DNA of 64,000 nucleotides from contig NZ_CABPSJ010000001.1 of NCBI RefSeq assembly GCF_902459745.1, positions 868,001-932,000 on the forward strand, read 5' to 3'. Below the pieces are notes generated by a model. That model was given only the letters and a program-made list of their open reading frames with translations. It was not told the origin of the DNA and did no database searches. Both the position numbers and the translations under genes were made by a program. Source of the DNA: Pandoraea communis (lineage in GTDB: Bacteria; Pseudomonadota; Gammaproteobacteria; Burkholderiales; Burkholderiaceae). Numbering within the stretch: position 1 is the first letter of the stretch; each line of letters starts with the position of its first letter. Shown here in pieces: positions 56,163 through 64,000 of the stretch.

Positions 56163-59100
56163 ATGGCCAAGATGCACCAAAGTTCAGTCAGCGCGCTCAG
56201 CACTCAGCGCATCGTGAAGGTGCGGCGGGATTACAACGCCTGGGTCGGCGACGAGACGCTGGAAGACTATGCGCTGCGCTTCACCCCGCGCTCGTTTCGC
56301 CGCTGGTCGGAATTACGCGTCGCGACCACGGCAATCGGCGGCGTGTCGTTTCTGGTGCTGGAGGCCATCGGCGGCAGCCTTGTCATCAATTACGGCTTCA
56401 CCAACGCGGTCTGGGCCATCGCCGCCGTCTCGATCCTGATTTTCCTGACGAGCCTGCCGATCAGCTATTACGCGGCGCGCTACGGCGTGGACATGGATCT
56501 GCTCACGCGCGGCGCCGGCTTCGGTTACATAGGCTCGACGGTGACGTCGTTCCTTTACGCCATCTTCACATTCCTGTTCTTCGCGCTCGAAGCGGCCATC
56601 ATGGCGCTGGCGTTACAGCTCTATTTCCACATCTCGCTGGCGCTCGCGTATGTCGTGAGTTCGCTCGTCGTGATTCCGCTGGTGATGTTCGGCATCACGC
56701 TCATCAACCGGCTGCAAAGCTGGACGCAGCCCCTGTGGATCGTGTTGTTCGTGTTGCCCTACGCCGCAGTGCTGTGGCACCACCCTGGGATGATGCGCGA
56801 GTGGACCACGTTCGCGGGATTCGCCCCGCAAGGCCGGGCGTTCAGTCTCATTGCGTTCGGGCAGGCGTCGACGGTCGTGTTCGCGCTGATCGTGCAGATC
56901 GGCGAACAGGTGGACTATCTGCGCTTTCTGCCGCCGCTGACGGCGCGCAACCGCAAGCGCTGGTGGCTCGCGCTATTGTCCGCCGGTCCGGGCTGGATCG
57001 TACCCGGTGCGCTGAAGATGCTCGGCGGCGCCTTCCTCGCATTCGTGGCGATCCAGCATGAAGTGGGTGTCGCACAAGCCGCGCAGCCCACGCAGATGTA
57101 TCTCGTCGCGTATCACATCCTGCTCGATCCGGCAGGGCTGGCTAGCTGGGCGCTGCCGGCCATGACGCTTTTCGTCATCGTCTCGCAACTCAAGATCAAC
57201 GTGACGAACGCGTATGCAGGATCGCTGGCCTGGTCGAACTTCTTTGCACGTCTCACGCACAGTCATCCGGGGCGCGTGGTGTGGCTCGTCTTCAACGTGA
57301 TGATCGCGTTGCTGCTCGTGGAGATCGGTGTCTTCGAGGTGATCGGCAAGGTGCTCTCGCTGTATGCGAATGTCGCCGTGGCCTGGATAGGCGCGCTGTG
57401 CGCCGATCTCGTCATCAACAAACCATTGGGATACAGCCCGCGTCACATCGAGTTCAAACGCGCGCATCTCTATGATGTGAATCCCGTCGGGCTGGGCGCG
57501 ATGTTGCTGGGCGTCGTGGCGGCCCTCACGGCCCGGGCCGGCGTCTTCGGCGAGCTTGGCGAGGCGATGTCGCTGTTCCTCGCCTTCGGCGTGGCGTTCG
57601 TCTGCGCGCCGATCATTGCCATCGCGACACGCGGCAAGTACTACCTCGCGCGCGAGCCGCAATCGACCGGCGACGCCGGATCGCTGCGCTGTGCGATCTG
57701 TGAGCACGCATTCGAGCCGGAGGACACGGCCCACTGTCCGGCATATGGCGGCACGATCTGCTCGCTTTGCTGCTCGCTGGACTCCCGCTGCCACGATCGC
57801 TGCAAGCCGCACGCGCGCTTCTCCGCGCAGGCCGATCGCGCATTGCACTCCGTGTTTCCGCGCCTGCGACTGGGGCCGGCCGCGTTGCGGCTCATTCGCT
57901 ATGCGAGCCTCGTGCTGGCCATCCTTATCGTGTTGGCCGGCGTTCTGCTTCTGATCTGGTCGCAGAGTGTGGCGTCGATCAGCGCGGCGGAAGTCGGGGT
58001 CATAGGCAGCAGCTTCCTCAAGATCTTCTTCTCGCTCGCCCTCGTGGGCTGCATCGCGGCGTGGTGGTTCGTGCTGGAGCGCGAGAGCCGCCGCGTCACG
58101 GAAGAGGAATCGCAACGGCAGAACGAATTGCTGATGCAGGAAATCGAAGCGCACCAGAAGACCGACGAGGCGCTCAAGCGCGCGACCGCAGCCGCCGAGT
58201 CGGCGAATCAGGCCAAGAGCCGTTATGTATCGGGCCTCAGTCACGAACTACGGACGCCGCTCAACAGCATCCTCGGCTACGCGCAGCTTCTGATGCAGGC
58301 GAAGGAAGAACTGTCCCCAACACGCTACAACGCGGTTCGCACCATCCATCGCAGCGGCGAGCATCTGCTTGCGCTGGTCGACGGACTGCTGGACGTCGCG
58401 CGCATCGAGGCCGGCAAGCTGCAATTGAACATCACGAAAGTGTCGCTGACCGATTTCGTGTCTCACGTGTCGTCGATGATGAGTCCGTTGGCGATGGAAA
58501 AGGCGCTCGCCTTCGATGTCCAGACCGTCGGTCGAATTCCGGGAACGGTGAAGTGCGATCAGAAGTACCTCGGGCAGATTCTCACCAACCTGATCGGCAA
58601 CGCGATTCGCTTCACGTCGGCAGGGACGGTGACGCTGCGCGTGAGTCACGCGCTGGACACGCTGAAGTTCGAAGTGATCGATACCGGACCCGGCATCGCC
58701 CCTGAGGAAATGGCGCGTCTCTTCCTGCCGTTCGAGCGCGGCGACGCCGCCCATGCGAACGATCACGGCGCGGGCCTCGGACTGACGATCTGCCGATTGC
58801 TCACGCATGCGCTCGGCGGCAGTCTGGACGCGCACAGCGAGGTCGGACGCGGCACGCGCTTCATCGTGAAACTCTTCGCACCGGCGGTGCGAAGCGCACC
58901 CGACGTCTACACCGAGTTGGCGGGCATTCGCGGGTACGCCGGTCCGCGCCGCACGATTCTGGTGGTGGACGACCTGGCCGATCAGCGGGGGATCGTCGTC
59001 CAACTGCTCACGCCGCTGGGCTTCGACGTGACCGAAGTCGCCAGCGGTCCCGACGCGTTGCGATGGCTCGGCACCCACACCGCCGACGCGATCATCATGG

Positions 59101-59597
59101 ACATCTCCATGCCGTTGATGGATGGCTACGAAACCAGCCGCCTGATTCGCGAGAATCAGCTCTCGGAGGCGCCCGTCGTATTGCTCTCGGCCAACGCTTT
59201 CGCCGACGATCGCGAGCGTGCCGGCGCGTCCGGCTGCGCAGGCTATCTGGCCAAGCCGTTGCAGGTGAATCTGTTGCTCGACAAGCTCGCGCAACTGCTT
59301 TCGCTGGAATGGATTGCGTCGGAACCGACGGCGCCGCCCAGCCGGGCGCGGGCGGAAACATCGGCGGCGACGTCCGGCGCCATCCAGCTCGCGCTGCCCG
59401 AGGGGGTCTTGCAGCGTATCCGCGAGCATCTCGACGTCGGCTATGTGCAGGGGGTCGTCGAGCAACTCGACGAGGCGCGTCGCGTCCACCCGGCGTTGTC
59501 CGCCCAGATCGACACGCTACGCGCACTTGCCGAACGCTTTCAGCTAAGGGAACTTGAAAATGAGCTTGTCCACCTGCCCCGCGCCACCGGCGCATGA
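56163..59597 (+). CDS. NCS1 permease - histidine kinase - receiver fusion sensor
   Basis: 1144-residue hybrid. Residues 1-500 form an NCS1-family (purine/cytosine/allantoin permease) domain opening DYNAWVGDETLEDYALRFTPRSFRRWS with about 12 helices. Next is a Cys-rich segment (about 510-551, CxxC, CxxCC and CxxxC), two further helices (about 578-605 and 615-640), a coiled coil, a HisKA domain with His694 in SHELRTPLNS, HATPase_c (DTGPGI, GAGLGLTI), and a receiver with Asp980. A C-terminal helical segment resembles kinase-associated modules. The design recalls CbrA/CrbS (SLC5-kinase fusions). It probably senses a nucleobase, ureide or amide. ATG 56163 is preferred; upstream sequence is not conserved in kind. 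Confidence 0.9.
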   Translation: MAKMHQSSVSALSTQRIVKVRRDYNAWVGDETLEDYALRFTPRSFRRWSELRVATTAIGGVSFLVLEAIGGSLVINYGFTNAVWAIAAVSILIFLTSLPISYYAARYGVDMDLLTRGAGFGYIGSTVTSFLYAIFTFLFFALEAAIMALALQLYFHISLALAYVVSSLVVIPLVMFGITLINRLQSWTQPLWIVLFVLPYAAVLWHHPGMMREWTTFAGFAPQGRAFSLIAFGQASTVVFALIVQIGEQVDYLRFLPPLTARNRKRWWLALLSAGPGWIVPGALKMLGGAFLAFVAIQHEVGVAQAAQPTQMYLVAYHILLDPAGLASWALPAMTLFVIVSQLKINVTNAYAGSLAWSNFFARLTHSHPGRVVWLVFNVMIALLLVEIGVFEVIGKVLSLYANVAVAWIGALCADLVINKPLGYSPRHIEFKRAHLYDVNPVGLGAMLLGVVAALTARAGVFGELGEAMSLFLAFGVAFVCAPIIAIATRGKYYLAREPQSTGDAGSLRCAICEHAFEPEDTAHCPAYGGTICSLCCSLDSRCHDRCKPHARFSAQADRALHSVFPRLRLGPAALRLIRYASLVLAILIVLAGVLLLIWSQSVASISAAEVGVIGSSFLKIFFSLALVGCIAAWWFVLERESRRVTEEESQRQNELLMQEIEAHQKTDEALKRATAAAESANQAKSRYVSGLSHELRTPLNSILGYAQLLMQAKEELSPTRYNAVRTIHRSGEHLLALVDGLLDVARIEAGKLQLNITKVSLTDFVSHVSSMMSPLAMEKALAFDVQTVGRIPGTVKCDQKYLGQILTNLIGNAIRFTSAGTVTLRVSHALDTLKFEVIDTGPGIAPEEMARLFLPFERGDAAHANDHGAGLGLTICRLLTHALGGSLDAHSEVGRGTRFIVKLFAPAVRSAPDVYTELAGIRGYAGPRRTILVVDDLADQRGIVVQLLTPLGFDVTEVASGPDALRWLGTHTADAIIMDISMPLMDGYETSRLIRENQLSEAPVVLLSANAFADDRERAGASGCAGYLAKPLQVNLLLDKLAQLLSLEWIASEPTAPPSRARAETSAATSGAIQLALPEGVLQRIREHLDVGYVQGVVEQLDEARRVHPALSAQIDTLRALAERFQLRELENELVHLPRATGA

Positions 59598-60546
59598 CGT
59601 ACGCACGGAGGCGAGCGACCCGCCGGAGTGGCTGGGAAACCGTCCTGTCGTGCTCATCGTGGACGACACACCCGACAATCTCGCCTTTCTCTCCGATACC
59701 CTGCAAGCGAACGGTTATGCGGTGCTCGTCGCGTTAAGCGGCGAGGCGGCATTGAAGTGTCTGTCGCGGGTCACGCCGGATGTCGTGCTGCTCGACGCGA
59801 TGATGCCCGCGATGGACGGCTTCGAGACCTGCACGCGGATCAAACAGGACCCGCGTCACGAGCATCTTCCGGTCATCTTCATGACGTCACTGACGGAAAG
59901 CGAGCATGTCGTGCGTGGCTTTCGCGTCGGGGGTATCGATTACGTGACGAAACCCGTGCGCCCGGAAGAGGTGTGCGCGCGCATTGGCGCGCATGTGGTG
60001 CGCTCGCGCGCGCAATCCTATGCACAAGCGGCGCTCTCGCTCGACGCGCGCGCGGCGCTCATCGTCTCGGAGGACGGCACGATCCGCTGGCAGAGTCCTC
60101 AGGCGGCGCGGCAGATCGCGGCCTACGGGGCGACGCACGAGGACGTCGTCGAACCGCGTTTGCCTGCGCCATTGCTGCATTGGTTCGTAACCTGGCTTGC
60201 GCACGGCGCGCCGGCGGACGTCGTCCATGAATGCGTACTCGAGAACGTTCGCCGTTCCGCCACGGCTGCCCCGGCCCCGAAGAGCGGTGAGTGGATCGTC
60301 ACGCTCACGGAAGCCGACGACACCGCTTACTGCACGGCGCTTGCCCTGCGCTTCGGCCTGACCGCACGCGAAGCCGAAGTGCTCCTGTGGGTGTCGCGCG
60401 GCAAAGCCAATCGCGACATCGGGGACATCCTCGGCATGGCGCCCCGCACGGTCAACAAGCACCTCGAACACCTGTTCCGAAAGCTCCACGTGGAAACCCG
60501 CGCGACCGCCGCCGCGCTGGTGGTGAAGGTCCTCGATCGGCGGTGA
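59560..60546 (+). CDS. REC-LuxR response regulator, partner of the permease-kinase
   Basis: 328-residue regulator. A receiver domain (about 30-145) has DD at 35-36, phosphoacceptor Asp79 and the Lys of TKPVRPEE. A middle segment (about 155-250) resembles a degenerate PAS. A LuxR-type helix-turn-helix closes the protein (about 262-326, LTAREAEVLLWVSRGKANRDIG, TVNKHLEHLFRKLHV). It overlaps the kinase end by 38 bases in another frame, so the two are co-expressed. Likely controls the divergent urtABCDE-fmdAB-amiE operon. Confidence 0.9.
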   Translation: MSLSTCPAPPAHDVRTEASDPPEWLGNRPVVLIVDDTPDNLAFLSDTLQANGYAVLVALSGEAALKCLSRVTPDVVLLDAMMPAMDGFETCTRIKQDPRHEHLPVIFMTSLTESEHVVRGFRVGGIDYVTKPVRPEEVCARIGAHVVRSRAQSYAQAALSLDARAALIVSEDGTIRWQSPQAARQIAAYGATHEDVVEPRLPAPLLHWFVTWLAHGAPADVVHECVLENVRRSATAAPAPKSGEWIVTLTEADDTAYCTALALRFGLTAREAEVLLWVSRGKANRDIGDILGMAPRTVNKHLEHLFRKLHVETRATAAALVVKVLDRR

Positions 60547-60611
60547 AGTCGGCCTTCATGCAGCGAGACTGATTGGCACGGCGTTCGCACGGGGCCACCT
60601 ATCTCGGACGA

Positions 60612-61922
60612 TTACTCGTCGAGCGCCTTGTTGCCGGTTTCCTCGAACATCGATACGGCGATGAGCGAGATGACCACGCAGGCGATCATGTACCAGGCCG
60701 GCGCCATCTTGTTGCCGGTCGTGCGAATCAGCCAGCCCGCGACGAGCTGCGCCGTACCGCCGAACACCGACACCGCGATGGCATACGCGCTCGACATGTA
60801 GCCCGCACGCAGATGCTTCGGGAAGTTCTCCGGCATCAGCGCGTAAGCCGGGGCCGAGCCCATCGTGTAGCAGAGCATCAGCACGATCAGGGCGGCAAGC
60901 ACCACCGGCAGCGACGGGAAGTGCGTCATGATCCAGAACGCCGGATACAGCAGCACGATGAGCCCCACGCGCCCGGCAATCGTAAGCGGCTTGCGGCGGC
61001 CCATCTTGTCCGACAACGCGCCGTAGATCGGGCACATCACCAGCGAGATCGTGCTGGCGGCAACGCCGGCGAGCATCGACATCTTCGGCGGCAGGCCCAG
61101 GTACTGAATGCAGTACGTCGGCATGTAGTACATCATCACGTACGTCGACACCGACATCCCCATGATCGAGAAGATCGTGAGGAACCAGTTGCGCACGTAC
61201 AGGCCATGCTTGGGATCGTCACGACCGGCAACAGTCTTCGGCTTCGGCGGCTCTTCCTGAATGTGACGGCGCAGGTAGATACCGACCGGCGCGATCAGCG
61301 TGCCCAGCAGGAACGGGATACGCCAGCCCCAGCTATGCATGGTGTCGTCCGAGAGCAGGAAGCCGAGGCTTGCGGCCAGCCCCGAGCCGAGCAGCGCGGC
61401 CGCGCCCTGGCTCGCCAACTGCCAGCTTGCACGGAAGCCACGGCTCTTCGCACCCCCCATTTCCAGCAGCGTGGCCGTCGCCGCGCCAAACTCGCCGCCT
61501 TGCGCAAAGCCTTGCAGCAAACGCGCCGCCACGATCAGCAGCGGTGCCGCCAGACCGATCTGCGCATACGTCGGCGCAAGGCCGATGGCCACCGAACCGA
61601 GTGCCATCAGACCGATGGTGAGCGTGAGCGCCGGCTTGCGCCCGGCACGGTCGGCATAGCGGCCGATCACGATGCCGCCCAGCGGGCGCATCACGAAGCC
61701 CACGGCAAACACGGCGAACGCGAGCAGCGACGACGTGATGGGGTCGTCCGCCGGGAAGAACTGCTTGCCGATGGTCAGCGCGAAATAGCTGTAGACCGTG
61801 AAGTCGAAGAACTCCAGCAGGTTGCCGATGACGGCGGCGAAAACGATCTTGCGCTGCTGCGCCGGGCTCATTGTCGACGGCTGTGCGCCGTCAACCGGGA
61901 ACGATTGCGTTGCGATGCTCAT
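60612..61922 (-). CDS. MFS transporter, metabolite:H+ symporter (MHS) family
   Basis: 436-residue transporter with 12 predicted helices, the GNLLEFFDFTVYSYFA opening and the RPLGGIVIGRYADRAGRKPAL inter-helix loop of the MHS (ProP/citrate/KgtP-like) family. Substrate probably an organic acid or amino-acid derivative. Start ATG overlaps the upstream amidohydrolase stop by 4 bases, so transport and hydrolysis look coupled. Confidence 0.93.
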   Translation of the reverse strand: MSIATQSFPVDGAQPSTMSPAQQRKIVFAAVIGNLLEFFDFTVYSYFALTIGKQFFPADDPITSSLLAFAVFAVGFVMRPLGGIVIGRYADRAGRKPALTLTIGLMALGSVAIGLAPTYAQIGLAAPLLIVAARLLQGFAQGGEFGAATATLLEMGGAKSRGFRASWQLASQGAAALLGSGLAASLGFLLSDDTMHSWGWRIPFLLGTLIAPVGIYLRRHIQEEPPKPKTVAGRDDPKHGLYVRNWFLTIFSIMGMSVSTYVMMYYMPTYCIQYLGLPPKMSMLAGVAASTISLVMCPIYGALSDKMGRRKPLTIAGRVGLIVLLYPAFWIMTHFPSLPVVLAALIVLMLCYTMGSAPAYALMPENFPKHLRAGYMSSAYAIAVSVFGGTAQLVAGWLIRTTGNKMAPAWYMIACVVISLIAVSMFEETGNKALDE

Positions 61923-63109
61923 GCGCGATCCTTGCTGAGAAAGCGTTCGACCAGTCGCGTCCAGAAGGCGGCCCCGATGGTCAGATTGTCGTCGTTGAAG
62001 TCGTACTTGGCGTTGTGCAGCATCGGCTTGCCTTCGCCGTTACCCAGGCGAATGAAGCAGCCCGGCACCTTCTGCAGGTAGTAGGCGAAGTCCTCGCTGC
62101 CCGCGATCGGCGGGAACGGCGAGATGATGTGCTCGGCACCGACCAGCGCTTCGGCCACGCCGCGCGCAAATTCCGTCTCTGCCTCGCTGTTCACCAGCAC
62201 CGGATAACCGCGGATGTACTCGATGTCGGCGCTCGCGCCGTAGCCTTCCGTATGCGACGTCACCAGCGCGCGGATACGCGCTTCGAGCGTGGCGCGCACC
62301 TTCGCAGAGAACGAGCGCACGCTCAGTTCCATCGTGGCGTCTTCGGGAATCACGTTGGGGGCAAAACCGGCATGGAACGTGCCGACGGTGACCACTGCGG
62401 CTTCTGTCGGGTCGATATTGCGTGCGACCACGGTTTGCAAGGCCATCACGAGGCTGCTGCCGATCACCACCGGATCGATGGCCAGGTGCGGGCGCGCCGC
62501 GTGGCCGCCACGGCCGTGAATGCGGATCTTGACGGTGTCGCACGCGGCCATGAGCGGACCGGCGCGAAAACCGAACGTGCCCGTGGCCACGCCAGGGTGA
62601 TTGTGCAGACCGAAGATCGCTTCGCACGGGAAGCGCTCGAACAGGCCGTCGGCAATCATCTGCTCGGCGCCGCTGTTCGAACCGGCTTCTTCCGCCGGCT
62701 GGAAAATCAAATGGACGGTGCCGTCGAAATTGCGCGTCTTCGCCAGATGTTGTGCCGCGCCGAGCAGCACGGTCGTATGGCCGTCATGGCCGCAGGCGTG
62801 CATCTTGCCGTCGTGCACGCTGGCATACGCGAGACCGGTCTGCTCGTGAATCGGCAGCGCATCCATGTCGGCACGCACCCCCACCGTGCGACCGCTCGTG
62901 CCCACGGTGAGCGAGGCCACTACGCCGTGACCGCCAACGTTACGCGTGACCTGATAACCCCAGCTCTCGAGCTTCTCCGCCACGTAGCGCGACGTGTCGA
63001 CTTCCTCGTAGGACAGCTCGGGGTGTTGGTGGATATGGTGACGAATGTCGGCCAGTTGCTCGCGGGCATCGGCCAGATCACCCACTTCGCAATAGCGAAT
63101 CTCGCTCAT
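61919..63109 (-). CDS. M20 amidohydrolase (hippurate hydrolase / aminoacylase-type)
   Basis: 396-residue metal-dependent amidohydrolase. Ligands visible: Cys and His in ACGHDGHT, Glu-Glu in QPAEEAG, His in LHNHPG, and a C-terminal SEDFAYYL. It would split an N-acyl or N-aroyl amino acid imported by the downstream MHS transporter. ATG 63109 has GAGGAG upstream; an in-frame start at 63187 adds unrelated residues. Divergent from a LysR gene. Confidence 0.93.
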   Translation of the reverse strand: MSEIRYCEVGDLADAREQLADIRHHIHQHPELSYEEVDTSRYVAEKLESWGYQVTRNVGGHGVVASLTVGTSGRTVGVRADMDALPIHEQTGLAYASVHDGKMHACGHDGHTTVLLGAAQHLAKTRNFDGTVHLIFQPAEEAGSNSGAEQMIADGLFERFPCEAIFGLHNHPGVATGTFGFRAGPLMAACDTVKIRIHGRGGHAARPHLAIDPVVIGSSLVMALQTVVARNIDPTEAAVVTVGTFHAGFAPNVIPEDATMELSVRSFSAKVRATLEARIRALVTSHTEGYGASADIEYIRGYPVLVNSEAETEFARGVAEALVGAEHIISPFPPIAGSEDFAYYLQKVPGCFIRLGNGEGKPMLHNAKYDFNDDNLTIGAAFWTRLVERFLSKDRA

Positions 63110-63376
63110 CGGGGACTCCTCATTTTTTTGAATATCGCGGAGTATTGCACCGACGAAAATCCCCACCCATGACGTAAACCACGGCAAAATGTTGCTCTCA
63201 AGTCAACAATTGGACTCGCTGTCACGATAGGTAAATACCGGCATCGACGGCACAAATCATTTCCAATTCAATGGCTTACAGAGAATCACCGGCGCATTGG
63301 ACGCGTCCGGCGGCGGCCACCGGGTCAACGCCGGGGCGGACCGGCGTATTCGCTCGAACGTAACAGTGAAGCAAAC

Positions 63377-64000
63377 ATGGCAAACGCGTCGTGGATGGAC
63401 GACATTGGCGAGCGTCCGCTCAAATATCTCGCCGAAATTGCCGCGACGGGCGGCGTGCGCATGGCCGCCGAAGCGCTGAGCGTGAATCCGTCCGTGGTCA
63501 GCCGGCAGGTCGCGGCACTTGAGCGGCGTCTGCGTTTCCCGTTGATCGAGCGGCGCGGACGCAATGTGAGCGTCACCGAGATCGGTCAGGTGCTCATCGA
63601 CTATTACCGCGACGGTCAACGCCGTCAGCACGACCTGTCGGCGCGGCTGGAGGAATACCGGCATCTGAAGCGCGGCAGGGTCGCTATCGGGGTCGGGGAA
63701 GGTTTCATCGGCCGCCTGATCGCGCAGGCATTGCAACGATTCTCGATGAGCTATCCGGACATCCTCGTCGAGATTCGCTCCGGCCCGACGCCCGCGGTGC
63801 TCTCGCTGGTGCGCGACGACGTGGTGGATATCGGCCTGTGCGCGCGCTCGGCGGACGATCCCGCCATGCGCATACACCCGTTCGCACCGAAAGCCCTTTG
63901 CGCCGTGGTCGCGCCCACGCATCGCTTCGCCAGGATGACGAGCGTGCCGCCGTCGGAACTGGTGCACGAGCGGCTCATCTTCATGACCGAGGCGCACGGT
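63377..64000 (+). CDS. LysR-family regulator (partial, C-terminal end cut by the window edge)
   Basis: 208 codons with no stop at the right edge. Winged helix-turn-helix at about 13-70 (KYLAEIAATGGVRMAAEALSVNPSVVSRQVAALERRL), then the start of the effector-binding domain (GRVAIGVGEGFIGRLIA). Divergent from the amidohydrolase/MHS gene pair, which is its probable target. The 267-base gap contains a small palindrome GGACGCGTCC (63299-63308). Confidence 0.88.
   Translation, partial: MANASWMDDIGERPLKYLAEIAATGGVRMAAEALSVNPSVVSRQVAALERRLRFPLIERRGRNVSVTEIGQVLIDYYRDGQRRQHDLSARLEEYRHLKRGRVAIGVGEGFIGRLIAQALQRFSMSYPDILVEIRSGPTPAVLSLVRDDVVDIGLCARSADDPAMRIHPFAPKALCAVVAPTHRFARMTSVPPSELVHERLIFMTEAHG

Overview
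The window is a GC-rich bacterial chromosome segment, most likely from a betaproteobacterium of the Burkholderiaceae and probably Pandoraea or a close relative. This rests on the conserved gene order of the first 17 kb (queC-queE-queD, tRNA-Phe, a short NtrX-like regulator, NtrY-like kinase, DUF4390 protein, rsmB, htpX, fmt, def, dprA, topB) and on the protein sequences. The genus is an inference; no database was searched. Genes are dense, with no insertion sequences, prophage, CRISPR array or rRNA seen.

Layout. 0-2 kb: preQ0 (queuosine precursor) genes and tRNA-Phe with its own promoter. 2-17 kb: NtrY/NtrX-like two-component pair, rsmB, htpX behind a sigma-32-like promoter, fmt, an ArnT/PMT-type glycosyltransferase between fmt and def, then divergent dprA, a thioredoxin-like protein and topB. 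17-25 kb: LysR regulator, anaerobic hemN with a possible Fnr/Anr site, cstA-ybdD (peptide/pyruvate uptake) divergent from a cache-domain histidine kinase and NarL-type regulator, and a FitAB/VapBC toxin-antitoxin pair. 25-39 kb: GTP-dependent PEP carboxykinase, a 2-hydroxyacid dehydrogenase, patatin, a hotdog thioesterase, small periplasmic or membrane proteins, an orphan SsuA-like binding protein, a 1253-residue BTAD/pseudo-cyclase/ATPase/TPR regulator, a SUOX-fold domain protein and a shrunken agmatine deiminase remnant.

39-60.5 kb is a nitrogen-scavenging block. A GntR repressor faces a five-gene branched-chain-type ABC importer followed by a carbamoylase/allantoate-amidohydrolase-type M20 enzyme and an M81 (MlrC) metallopeptidase-like protein. 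Convergent to it is a urea/short-chain-amide operon (urtABCDE-like transporter, formamidase fmdA, fmdB, aliphatic amidase amiE). That operon diverges from a 1144-residue fusion of an NCS1 permease, a Cys-rich segment, a histidine kinase and a receiver, followed by a REC-LuxR regulator. The permease-kinase probably senses a nitrogen compound and the regulator controls the amide operon. The last 3.4 kb holds an MHS-family transporter and an M20 amidohydrolase, divergent from a truncated LysR gene.

Most notable signals: the same palindromic core, TACGT-N6-ACGTA, lies in both divergent control regions that serve a kinase plus a LuxR/NarL-type regulator (22621-22636 and 56059-56074). Matching hairpins sit between the binding-protein and permease genes of both ABC operons. 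The agmatine deiminase relic keeps only its N-terminal tip and its C-terminal catalytic-Cys segment.
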